A DNA stretch of 36,854 nucleotides, from assembly GCA_012518645.1 (NCBI GenBank), contig JAAYRS010000110.1:1-36854 (forward strand), written 5' to 3'. The notes beneath the pieces were generated by a model, which was given only the letters and a program-made list of their open reading frames with translations, had not been told where the DNA came from and made no database searches. Shown in pieces: positions 17,210 to 23,736 of this stretch (its first letter is position 1; each line of letters opens with the position of its first letter). The translations under genes and the position numbers were made by a program. The stretch is from Bacillota bacterium (GTDB lineage Bacteria > Bacillota > Limnochordia > Darwinibacteriales > Darwinibacteriaceae).

Positions 17210-18097
17210 TCAAAGCCTTAGAACTGATTCAATTGTGCCCGGCCCATTGCGCCTCGATAAAATTACGACCGTTTCAAAAACTCCCATGCTGCTTTGGGCC
17301 CAATTTTTGGCTTTAACCTGGCTAAGGGAAGAACCATGGCAGGTTGCTATAACTTTAACACCGCTTCGAGACAGCTCCGCTAAAACCCAGGCATCCCGCT
17401 GATGGCCAATCTCGTCCGTAACCACTACTTGCGGGCTTAAACCCCGCAGGGCATGGTTCACACCCACCTCTTTGGAATAACCATCTAGGATATCGCTTTG
17501 AAAGCCTACATCCAATTGAGGAACTCCTTCGTAACAGGCTGCTATTTCCGAACGTTCATCGATAACTGCCACCTGTACCCCCCGATTAGCAATTTGCCTT
17601 GTTAAATCCCGCAGCAGCGTTGTTTTGCCGCAACCGGGCGGAGACACAATTAGAGTAGAAAGGATTTTTTGTTCCGGGCCCAGCAACACCTTGTTTAAAA
17701 CGGAGCCGGCGCAGCCGATAATTTCTTTGGCTACCCTGAAATTCAATGACGAAATATCTTTGACACTTTTTAAAACACCGTTTGCAAAAACCGCTTTTCC
17801 CCCGATACCAACTCGATGGCCCCCGGGGAGGGTTAAATACCCCCCTAAAAGTTCCTGTTCCCAAGCATACCAGGAATTCTTGGTGATAATTTGGATTGTC
17901 CTCTGAAGATCATCGGCACTAACCAGGTAACTTCTGTCGGGCCTGCAGGGTTGTCCCTCTTCCGAAACACAAATATAGCCTTGGTCACCCTTTATCATTA
18001 GGGGGCGCTCTAAACGCAGCCTGATTTCTTCCAATCCCGGTTTAAGAAGGACCTCTGCGACCATCTTCCGCAGTTTCGGTGCTAAGAAATTTTGCAT
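17210..18097 (-). CDS. spoIIIAA: Stage III sporulation ATPase SpoIIIAA
   Basis: SpoIIIAA is a secretion-type ATPase of the feeding channel. Walker A is SPPGCGKTTLLRDL, and the chain also has IDERSEIAACYEG, VVVTDEIGHQRDAW and VIATCHGSSLSQV. The frame opens at 18115, but I chose the ATG at 18097 because GGTGGGG sits just before it and the candidate sigma-E start site falls near 18113. That gives 295 residues. It is the first gene of the spoIIIAA-AH operon and is followed by spoIIIAB after 35 nt. Confidence 0.94.
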   Translation of the reverse strand: MQNFLAPKLRKMVAEVLLKPGLEEIRLRLERPLMIKGDQGYICVSEEGQPCRPDRSYLVSADDLQRTIQIITKNSWYAWEQELLGGYLTLPGGHRVGIGGKAVFANGVLKSVKDISSLNFRVAKEIIGCAGSVLNKVLLGPEQKILSTLIVSPPGCGKTTLLRDLTRQIANRGVQVAVIDERSEIAACYEGVPQLDVGFQSDILDGYSKEVGVNHALRGLSPQVVVTDEIGHQRDAWVLAELSRSGVKVIATCHGSSLSQVKAKNWAQSSMGVFETVVILSRRNGPGTIESVLRL

Positions 18098-18118
18098 TGC
18101 CCCACCACCCTTCATTCA

Positions 18119-18147
18119 ACTATATGTTCCAAAGGACAAGTTATGAC
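18119..18147 (-). promoter_or_regulatory. Candidate sigma-E promoter of spoIIIA operon
   Basis: Minus-strand TCATAAC and CATATAGT are about 13 nt apart. They resemble the sigma-E pattern (ATATT-like -35, CATACA-T -10) known for spoIIIA in Bacillus. The spacing is one short of the usual 14-15, so this is tentative. Confidence 0.4.
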
Positions 18148-18148
18148 A

Positions 18149-18181
18149 AAATCGGCTGCCTAAAGTTTAGGCAGCCGATTT
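18149..18181 (-). terminator. Terminator between the CD1247-type gene and spoIIIAA
   Basis: Arms of 16 nt pair perfectly (AAATCGGCTGCCTAAA and its complement) around one base, followed by TTTTGT on the minus strand. The T-tract is short but the stem is very strong. It would insulate the developmental spoIIIA operon from efp transcription. Confidence 0.65.
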
Positions 18182-18221
18182 ATTGTTTCTCCATTTTTTT
18201 AAACTTTCGTTTTAGTGCCAA

Positions 18222-18659
18222 TCAGTATTCGTCATCATCCAGTCCTTCTTCAAGAAGGTCTTCGGAATCACTGGATTCAAAAACTAAAGCACCGCAGTCC
18301 GGGCATTGAATACGCACTCCTTCCCGGAAAATTAAGGCTTTATCCAAAGTGACTTTTTCTCCGCATTGAGGACATTCCAGCTCCAGAAAGGATTGTTCCT
18401 CATCTGCACCAAGCCAATCTTCCCCGTCCTCTTCTTCTACGTAAAAATCATCTTCCAGATCAGTTAAATCAAAATCAATTTCCTGCAAATAATCTTCTAA
18501 TTCCTTCTGGGCTAAGGCCAGTTCATCTAAATCACGGGCGATCTCCTCTAAAACTCCCATGGTATTTTCAAAGAGAAAGCGGATCCGCTCTTCCTTTAGG
18601 GAAGAGTCCCCATCAATTATGCCCTTCAAGTAGGCAATTTTTTCCCGAGTTGATTCCAT
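18222..18659 (-). CDS. CD1247 N-terminal-domain protein with zinc ribbon
   Basis: The 145-residue acidic protein has a helical N-terminal domain (MESTREKIAYLKGIIDGDSS), which is the signature of the family named after Clostridioides difficile CD1247. An Asp/Glu-rich middle follows, then a zinc ribbon with two CxxC knuckles (CPQC and CPDC) and a very acidic tail. The function is unknown. It lies 20 nt after efp and is conserved next to spoIIIA in Clostridia. Confidence 0.85.
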   Translation of the reverse strand: MESTREKIAYLKGIIDGDSSLKEERIRFLFENTMGVLEEIARDLDELALAQKELEDYLQEIDFDLTDLEDDFYVEEEDGEDWLGADEEQSFLELECPQCGEKVTLDKALIFREGVRIQCPDCGALVFESSDSEDLLEEGLDDDEY

Positions 18660-18679
18660 CCAACTCTCCTCCCGTTCAG

Positions 18680-19237
18680 CTATGCTCTGGATACATATTC
18701 TCCCGTTCTTGTGTCCACTTTAACCAGTTCTCCCTGTTCCACAAACAAAGGTACTTGGATCGTAATTCCAGTTTGCACTTTGGCCGGCTTAGTGGCGCTT
18801 TGGGCCGTATCGCCACGAAAACCGGGCTCTGTTTCCACCACCTCCAAATCAACTGTGGTCGGTAAATCGACCCCCACGGCTTTTCCTTCGTAGAACTGGA
18901 TCCCTATCACCATATTTTCCACAAGATACTTAGGCGCATCTTCCAGCACTTCGGTATATAAAGAAACTTGATCATAGCTTTCTGTATCCATAAAAAAATA
19001 TTCTTCGCCTGAATGGTAAAGATATTGCATCTGTTTCAGCTCAATTCGGGCCCGGCTGATTCTTTCACCCGCCCGGAAGGTGCGGTCTAAAACGGCACCT
19101 GTACGGATATTCTTTAATTTTGTCCTCACAAAAGCACCGCCCCTTCCCGTTTTAACGTGAAGGAAGTCCACAACGCTATAGATTTCCCCCTCCACCTCAA
19201 CCGTTACACCGGTTCGCAATTCATTCACTGAAATCAT
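18680..19237 (-). CDS. efp: Elongation factor P (Arg at the modified position)
   Basis: EF-P relieves ribosome stalling at polyproline stretches. The 185-residue protein has the three OB/KOW domains of the family and the conserved C-terminal GITIQVPLFVEQGELVKVDT RTGEY region. The tip loop reads HVKTGRGGAF, which puts Arg at residue 32. Bacillus subtilis and many others have Lys here, which is post-translationally modified, whereas Pseudomonas has a rhamnosylated Arg. No earP-like gene is in the window. It follows the peptidase gene by 13 nt. Confidence 0.97.
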   Translation of the reverse strand: MISVNELRTGVTVEVEGEIYSVVDFLHVKTGRGGAFVRTKLKNIRTGAVLDRTFRAGERISRARIELKQMQYLYHSGEEYFFMDTESYDQVSLYTEVLEDAPKYLVENMVIGIQFYEGKAVGVDLPTTVDLEVVETEPGFRGDTAQSATKPAKVQTGITIQVPLFVEQGELVKVDTRTGEYVSRA

Positions 19238-19250
19238 ACCAACTTCCCCC

Positions 19251-20312
19251 TTATTCCACTACATACAATTCCTTAAAAGTAGATGTTAAAACTTGAAATC
19301 CGTTCTCTGTAACTAACACTAAATCCTCTATGCGCACCCCTCCGAAGTCGGGAAGGTAAATCCCCGGTTCCACCGTAACAACCATACCGGCCTCTAAAAC
19401 AGTATCGTCTGTTTTGGAGAGGCGGGGGCGTTCGTGAATTTCCAAACCTACCCCGTGGCCGAGGCCATGCCCGAAGTACCGGCCGTAACCTCCATCGCTA
19501 ATGATATCGCGGGCAATAGCATCAATTTCCATCCCGGTTTTTCCAGGTGCAATCTCCGCTAATGACTTCATTTGGGCTTGTAAGACTAAATCATAGATTA
19601 AAATATGTTTTTCATCCGGTTCTCCAATCACTACTGTTCTGGTCATATCCGAACAATAGCCATCAACGATGCAGCCGAAGTCAAAGACCACAAAATCACC
19701 ATAACTAAAGATCCGTTCACTGGGCCTGGCATGAGGAAGTGCACTATTAGGACCAGAGGCAACGATGGGATCAAAAGACATTCCATCCGCACCAAGCCTG
19801 CGCATAGCAAATTCCAATTCCAAAGCCGCTTCTTTTTCCGACATTCCCGACCGGATTGACCCCAAAATCTCAGCAAAGGCCTCATCGCCAATTTCTGCCG
19901 CCCTGCTAATCGCGATTATTTCATCTTTGTTTTTTACCATACGTAATTCCTGGACCCAGCCGGTAACACTTTTGAATTCAACGGGTACCTTTTCCTTCCA
20001 CTTTTCCAGCTGGTGCACTGTGATATGATCCCCTTCAAAAGCCACCGATTTGATCCCTTTTTCCTCAACCATGGTGCCCAAAATATCTTCAAAGTTGTCG
20101 ATCTTTATAATTTTCCAGCCCGGGCACTGGGCTTTAGCTTGTTCGATGTAACGAAAATCAGTCAAAAGAGCCTGTTCATCCTGAGTAATCCAGACAAATC
20201 CGGCGGAACCGGTAAACCCTGTAAGGTACCTTCTATTAACAGCATTGGAGCCTAAAAAAACTTCGGCCTCCACGGATTTTAAACGTTCCCTAATCCAGCC
20301 CGTTCCTTCCAT
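19251..20312 (-). CDS. M24 family Xaa-Pro peptidase
   Basis: This cytoplasmic metallopeptidase removes residues N-terminal to proline. The 353-residue protein has a creatinase-like N-terminal domain and a pita-bread domain with metal ligands in VVFDFGCIVDGYCSDMTRT, GHGLGHGVGLEIHERP and VVTVEPGIYLPDFGGVRIED. ATG start with GAGGAGG 9 nt upstream. Pairing with efp is usual in Bacillota. Symbols pepP, pepQ and papA are used for such genes, so I leave it blank. Confidence 0.95.
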   Translation of the reverse strand: MEGTGWIRERLKSVEAEVFLGSNAVNRRYLTGFTGSAGFVWITQDEQALLTDFRYIEQAKAQCPGWKIIKIDNFEDILGTMVEEKGIKSVAFEGDHITVHQLEKWKEKVPVEFKSVTGWVQELRMVKNKDEIIAISRAAEIGDEAFAEILGSIRSGMSEKEAALELEFAMRRLGADGMSFDPIVASGPNSALPHARPSERIFSYGDFVVFDFGCIVDGYCSDMTRTVVIGEPDEKHILIYDLVLQAQMKSLAEIAPGKTGMEIDAIARDIISDGGYGRYFGHGLGHGVGLEIHERPRLSKTDDTVLEAGMVVTVEPGIYLPDFGGVRIEDLVLVTENGFQVLTSTFKELYVVE

Positions 20313-20388
20313 AAATGCAGACCTCCTCGTTGTCTAGTTGCAAAAGTCTTTTATAGTCTTTCGATGGAAACCCTTCCTATCCTTCCCT

Positions 20389-20418
20389 ATAAGAAAAGAA
20401 AACCCCGTCAAGGGGGTT
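20389..20418 (-). terminator. Rho-independent terminator after the 63-residue gene
   Basis: AACCCC/GGGGTT stem with a 6-nt loop, followed by TTCTTTTC on the minus strand. It lies 5 nt past the stop of the small gene. Confidence 0.7.
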
Positions 20419-20422
20419 AGAT

Positions 20423-20614
20423 TTAAGGGTCTTTTTGGAAATATAGGGTAACATTTACCATCGCCCTGTTCCGTGTTAAACCCACATCCGCAAGGGAGCA
20501 GCTGCCTAGTTCCGGATTGGTCTGCCTGGATTCCCATACGGCTCGGCGCAGGGCTTTAAGGATCTCATCACCTGACCGGTACTCTAGCATAATACGACAG
20601 ATTCTTTTTGTCAT
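20423..20614 (-). CDS. Hypothetical protein, 63 residues
   Basis: I do not recognise this family. It has a strong ribosome site (GGGAGGA, 6 nt before ATG), a terminator right after it, and a -10-like TATAAT at 20673-20678 without a good -35. The product starts with a basic segment and a helix (GDEILKALRRAVWESRQ) and ends in a beta-like strand (AMVNVTLYFQ). The composition is that of a folded cytoplasmic protein. It is a free-standing transcription unit between yqeG and the peptidase gene. Confidence 0.65.
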   Translation of the reverse strand: MTKRICRIMLEYRSGDEILKALRRAVWESRQTNPELGSCSLADVGLTRNRAMVNVTLYFQKDP

Positions 20615-20695
20615 TTGCCTTCCTCCCCGAACACAAAGTAATATATTAATAGTATGTGCAGGAAGGACAAGTATTATACCTTAAACTAAAAAAGG

Positions 20696-21244
20696 TTACC
20701 TGCGGCGCTGTCTGATCCGGAGGAACTCAGGACTAATTCTACCCTTTTTAACCATTTTAGCCAACACAAACCTCTCCAACTTTCGCATTATTTTCGTTCC
20801 AAAAAACTCCCTTTCACTCAAGGGGTTGATTAAGATTGTGTATAAACCCAGGCGGTTGCCACCGAAAATGTCCGTAAACAACTGATCACCCACAACAGCA
20901 GCTTGGGAAGCCTCTAAATGCAGCAAATCCAGGCCGCGTAAAAATGCACTATTAAAGGGTTTCCAAGCCTGTCCCACCGCCGGGATATCTAAAAGTTCGG
21001 CAAAATAGGACACTCTTTTTTCCATAGCGTTGGAGACTAAACACAATTTAAAATCGTTTTCTTGGATAAGTTTAATCCAGCGGATAAATTCCTTTTCCAT
21101 CCGGGGCTGTTTCCAGCGTACTAAGGTGTTATCTATATCCAGTAATAATCCGGAAATATTTCGCGCCCTTAAGGCCCTTAAATCGATGGCGAACACGTTT
21201 TCCAAAATAAGATCGGGCTTTAATATTTTCATGTTTATTTCCAT
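20696..21244 (-). CDS. yqeG: YqeG-type HAD phosphatase
   Basis: This is a HAD subfamily IIIA phosphatase of unknown physiological substrate. The 182-residue product has the nucleophile motif LLLDIDNTLVRW, LCLVSNAMEKRV as motif II, and AVVGDQLFTDIFGGNRLG as motif IV. ATG at 21244 is preferred because GGGAGA lies just upstream. An in-frame TTG at 21265 overlaps the -10 box, and ATG at 21232 is a less likely alternative. In Bacillus yqeG begins a separate cluster, but here it lies directly downstream of sigK. Confidence 0.88.
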   Translation of the reverse strand: MEINMKILKPDLILENVFAIDLRALRARNISGLLLDIDNTLVRWKQPRMEKEFIRWIKLIQENDFKLCLVSNAMEKRVSYFAELLDIPAVGQAWKPFNSAFLRGLDLLHLEASQAAVVGDQLFTDIFGGNRLGLYTILINPLSEREFFGTKIMRKLERFVLAKMVKKGRISPEFLRIRQRRR

Positions 21245-21264
21245 CTTTCTCCCATTGTTGCTCA

Positions 21265-21293
21265 ATTATACCACACTTTGGCCGAGAAGAAAA
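21265..21293 (-). promoter_or_regulatory. Extended -10 promoter of yqeG
   Basis: TG-G-TATAAT with a weak -35 (TTTTCT) 17 nt upstream. It lies in the tail of the sigK terminator. Confidence 0.55.
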
Positions 21294-21318
21294 AGGCCCT
21301 TTCTGTTAATAAGGGCCC
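21287..21318 (-). terminator. Terminator of sigK
   Basis: GGCCCTT/AAGGGCC stem, 9-nt loop and five T on the minus strand. The sigK stop codon (TAA at 21306-21308) lies in the loop, so the reconstructed gene ends exactly here. Confidence 0.7.
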
Positions 21319-21656
21319 ATTTCACTCTGCAGCTTACCTAAAGCACGCTTTTCAATCCGGGAAACATAGGATCTGGAAATTCCCAGTAAACGTCCTATTT
21401 GCCTTTGTGTTTGACGCTCATGCCGGCCCAAGCCGAATCTTAGTTCCAAGACTTTTTGTTCCCTTTTAGTCAAACAGCCAAATTTATCCGCCAGTTTATG
21501 CTGCTCTATTTTAGATTCCACTGTTTCCAAGACATCGTCCCGGTCAGTGCTGAGGATGTCGATTAAACTAATAGCATTTCCCTCTCCATCGGAACCAATC
21601 GGCTCGTACAGCAATATTTCCTGCCGGGACTTCTTAGTGCTTCGAAGGTGCATCAA
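21306..21656 (-). CDS. sigK: Sigma-K, C-terminal part (interrupted gene)
   Basis: This is the 3' half of the mother-cell sigma factor split by the intervening element. Residues 118-233 of the restored protein are encoded here: LMHLRSTKKSRQEI, PIGSDGEGNAISLIDIL, then region 4 with LTKREQKVLELRFGL and the helix-turn-helix QRQIGRLLGISRSYVSRIEKRAL. The first codon, TTG (Leu118), begins at the last base of the shared attachment core. Alone, this part has no start codon context or ribosome site, so it should be silent until excision. The corresponding Bacillus fragment is spoIIIC. Confidence 0.95.
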   Translation of the reverse strand: MMHLRSTKKSRQEILLYEPIGSDGEGNAISLIDILSTDRDDVLETVESKIEQHKLADKFGCLTKREQKVLELRFGLGRHERQTQRQIGRLLGISRSYVSRIEKRALGKLQSEMGPY

Positions 21657-21676
21657 GATCTCATTCTCACTGACAA
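21647..21676. other. Attachment site, sigK 3' junction
   Basis: The 14-bp core AGATCTCATTCTCA (21656-21669, plus strand) is identical to that at 26064-26077. On the minus strand it contains AATGA, the crossover repeat reported for Bacillus subtilis skin. Bases 21647-21655 are sigK, and bases after 21669 belong to the element. The arms (21647-21658 and 21665-21676) flank a 6-bp centre TCTCAT. Confidence 0.88.
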
Positions 21677-21715
21677 ATGGGTAAATTCCCCCTCGGTTAA
21701 AGCCGCGGAAAAGAC

Positions 21716-22858
21716 TTAAAAAGTAACAACAATCACCTCGCCTTGATTGATACGAATTTCTTTAATCAAAATCCGCAGCAATTCCCTCCGGATCAAGAAA
21801 TCGGGCTCAGGACAAAGATTGTTGTGAGCAGATTTTTGTAATAAATCCCAAAACCACTTCCAGATCCGAGCTTCGAGCAGTTCTTTTTCCACAACGAGGC
21901 CGCATCCTCCGCGATTCCCCTCTAAATAGAGACTGCGTTTCGGCAGCGTTTTACCCCGCAGGGGCTGTTGGCAGCGGTGGCAGCGCACTAGGCCGCTAAG
22001 GAGAAAATCGGATTCCGGCCCGGAATAGCGACGCCGGGCCTGGTTTAGCAGGGCTTGGCATTTTGTAAAAATGCGGAGATCGACCAGGGCGGGACAAGGA
22101 ATTAAAATCCATTCATCCCTCGGCCGCAGCTGTACTGTTCTTCCCGTTGTGTCCCATTTATTTTGGTAGAATTCCCCAATATAGGTGGTGTTACTTAGAA
22201 TTTGGCGGATTACCTGGCGATGCCAGCAGACCGCACCCCGTTTTGTGGGGACTTGGGCGGAACTTAAGGCGCGGGCAATACCGGCAATACCCCGCATCCC
22301 CCGAGGAGGCGCTGTAAACCAAGAGAAGATCTGCCGAACTATAATCGCTTCCTTTTCATTTGCAATTAGCTGTTCCGCCTGGGGATCAAAGTCATAGCCA
22401 TAAATCTTGAAATCCCGCAAGACCCTCCCTTGCCTTGCCTTTTCACGCCTGCCCCGGCACATCCGCTCCGTAATCTTCGCTTTCTCGAATTCAGAGATGG
22501 CCCCTCTGAGGGCGTAAAACAGGGTCCCTTCGGGACTGCGGCTATATTCACCGTTAACAAAATTTAATTCAACCCCCAACATTTGCCATTCTTCGGTTAG
22601 CAGCAGCTGGTTGAGGAGTTTACGAGAAAGGCGATCCGGATCTAAGCAAACGACCCTCCGGATTTGGCCTTGCTCTATTCGGGCCCTTAATCGGCCCAAT
22701 GCAGGCCGCTCCAAAATTTCCCCCGTCACCCCTTCATCGGCATAAATTTGGGCCGGTTCACTACCGATCAAGTTTTGGCATTCTCTAATTTGAGCGGGGA
22801 TGCTGTAACCGTACCGGGCTTGTTCTTCTGTGCTTACCCGGGCATAGATGGCGATCAA
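21716..22858 (-). CDS. Large serine recombinase, SpoIVCA-like, short form
   Basis: This is the predicted excisionase of the element, acting on sigK in the mother cell. The 380-residue protein has the resolvase domain (IAIYARVST, nucleophile Ser9; then VVCLDPDRLSR and AISEFEKAKITERM), a recombinase domain (about residues 150-260, GIAGIARALS and VIRQILSNTTYIGEF), and a zinc ribbon. The ribbon keeps CHRC, but the second pair is reduced to one Cys (GGCG). It is some 120 residues shorter than B. subtilis SpoIVCA and seems to lack the long coiled-coil insertion that controls direction in this family. The TTG start has GGAGGGGGTG about 9 nt upstream. Its orientation matches sigK. Confidence 0.9.
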   Translation of the reverse strand: MIAIYARVSTEEQARYGYSIPAQIRECQNLIGSEPAQIYADEGVTGEILERPALGRLRARIEQGQIRRVVCLDPDRLSRKLLNQLLLTEEWQMLGVELNFVNGEYSRSPEGTLFYALRGAISEFEKAKITERMCRGRREKARQGRVLRDFKIYGYDFDPQAEQLIANEKEAIIVRQIFSWFTAPPRGMRGIAGIARALSSAQVPTKRGAVCWHRQVIRQILSNTTYIGEFYQNKWDTTGRTVQLRPRDEWILIPCPALVDLRIFTKCQALLNQARRRYSGPESDFLLSGLVRCHRCQQPLRGKTLPKRSLYLEGNRGGCGLVVEKELLEARIWKWFWDLLQKSAHNNLCPEPDFLIRRELLRILIKEIRINQGEVIVVTF

Positions 22859-22949
22859 GCTTGCACACCCCCTCCGAGAAATGTTGGTAGAGCCGGCAGC
22901 GCTCTAAAACCTGGTCAAATAACGGACCCTTCTTAAGCAGAATCTGCAT
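22785..22949 (-). CDS. Possible 54-codon leader ORF overlapping the recombinase start
   Basis: An ATG with AAAGGGGGGATTCT before it opens a frame whose first part reads MQILLKKGPLFDQVLERCRL. It then overlaps the first 74 bases of the recombinase gene in another frame. The ribosome site is better than most in the window, and translation of this frame would carry ribosomes over the recombinase TTG. It may be a coupling leader or an unknown small protein. I see no homology. The alternative is a chance frame. Confidence 0.35.
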   Translation of the reverse strand: MQILLKKGPLFDQVLERCRLYQHFSEGVCKLDRHLCPGKHRRTSPVRLQHPRSN

Positions 22950-22994
22950 AGAATCCCCCCTTTAGGAGATCCTATGTGTTTTAGAGTGCGCTCA

Positions 22995-23003
22995 TGATAT
23001 AAT
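22995..23003 (+). promoter_or_regulatory. Extended -10 promoter of pgmB-GH65
   Basis: TG-A-TATAAT without a recognisable -35, 58 bp upstream of the pgmB start. A small AGCGG/CCGCT hairpin (23007-23023) follows in the leader. The form suggests sigma-A, hence vegetative expression of the cargo, in contrast to the expected sporulation timing of the recombinase. Confidence 0.5.
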
Positions 23004-23060
23004 CTAAGCGGTTTGGCTCCGCTCCCGCAGAGCACGAGATTTAAAATAAGGGGGATTCAC

Positions 23061-23735
23061 ATGCCTTTTCAACTTGCAATTTTTGATCTGGACGGGGTAA
23101 TTGTAAGTACAGCTGATTATCATTATTTGGCTTGGAAACGCCTGGGACAGGAATTAGGTTTTGAATTCACAAAAGAGCAAAACGAAGAGCTAAAAGGAGT
23201 TAGCCGCGATCGCTCCTTGGAGATCCTTTTAGAAATTGGAAAATTGGAAAAAACTAAGGAAGAAAAGGCGGAATTGGCAGCAAGAAAGAATAACTGGTAC
23301 CTCCAATACATATCGGAAATGGGCCCGGACCGGATTTTGCCCGGGGTTGTCCCTTTTCTTACGGAATTAAAGGAAAAGGGGAAAAAGACCGCTTTGGGTT
23401 CGGCAAGTAAAAATGCCCCCCTAGTTTTAAAACGGATTGAACTGGAAAATTATTTTGATGTTATTGTGGACGGCAATCTAGTGGTTAAAGCCAAACCCAA
23501 TCCGGAAGTGTTCCTGCGCTGTGCTGCCCTGCTTGGAATCAAGCCGGATCGCGCCGTTGTTTTTGAGGATGCTCCTGCCGGAATTGAGGCAGGACTAAGG
23601 GCAGGTATGATTACAGTCGGTATCGGCAGTGCCGGTGCTTTGCCAGGGGCTCACTTGGTGCTGAAGGGGTTTTCATCTTTAAATTTAGATAAATTCAGAC
23701 AGCTCTTGGAAAGCCGAATAAATAGGAGGGATTGA
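23061..23735 (+). CDS. pgmB: Beta-phosphoglucomutase
   Basis: The enzyme converts beta-D-glucose 1-phosphate to glucose 6-phosphate via a 1,6-bisphosphate intermediate. The 224-residue HAD protein has the nucleophile and acid/base pair in FDLDGVI (Asp9, Asp11), the substrate-specificity segment STADYHYLAWK diagnostic of beta-PGM, GSASKNAPLVLKRI, KPNPEVF and FEDAPAGIEAG. An earlier in-frame start at 23013 exists, but ATG at 23061 has AAGGGGG 7 nt upstream. It is followed one base later by the GH65 gene, whose product is its substrate supplier. This is a complete two-gene disaccharide phosphorolysis module. Confidence 0.93.
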   Translation: MPFQLAIFDLDGVIVSTADYHYLAWKRLGQELGFEFTKEQNEELKGVSRDRSLEILLEIGKLEKTKEEKAELAARKNNWYLQYISEMGPDRILPGVVPFLTELKEKGKKTALGSASKNAPLVLKRIELENYFDVIVDGNLVVKAKPNPEVFLRCAALLGIKPDRAVVFEDAPAGIEAGLRAGMITVGIGSAGALPGAHLVLKGFSSLNLDKFRQLLESRINRRD

Positions 23736-23736
23736 T

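Noticed and set aside
21245-21265. Upstream TTG start for yqeG
   Set aside because: The TTG overlaps the -10 box TATAAT, so it would not be in the transcript.
22998-23003. Sigma-K/E reading of CATGATATA before pgmB
   Set aside because: One mismatch in the -10 and no matching -35; the extended sigma-A -10 explains it better.
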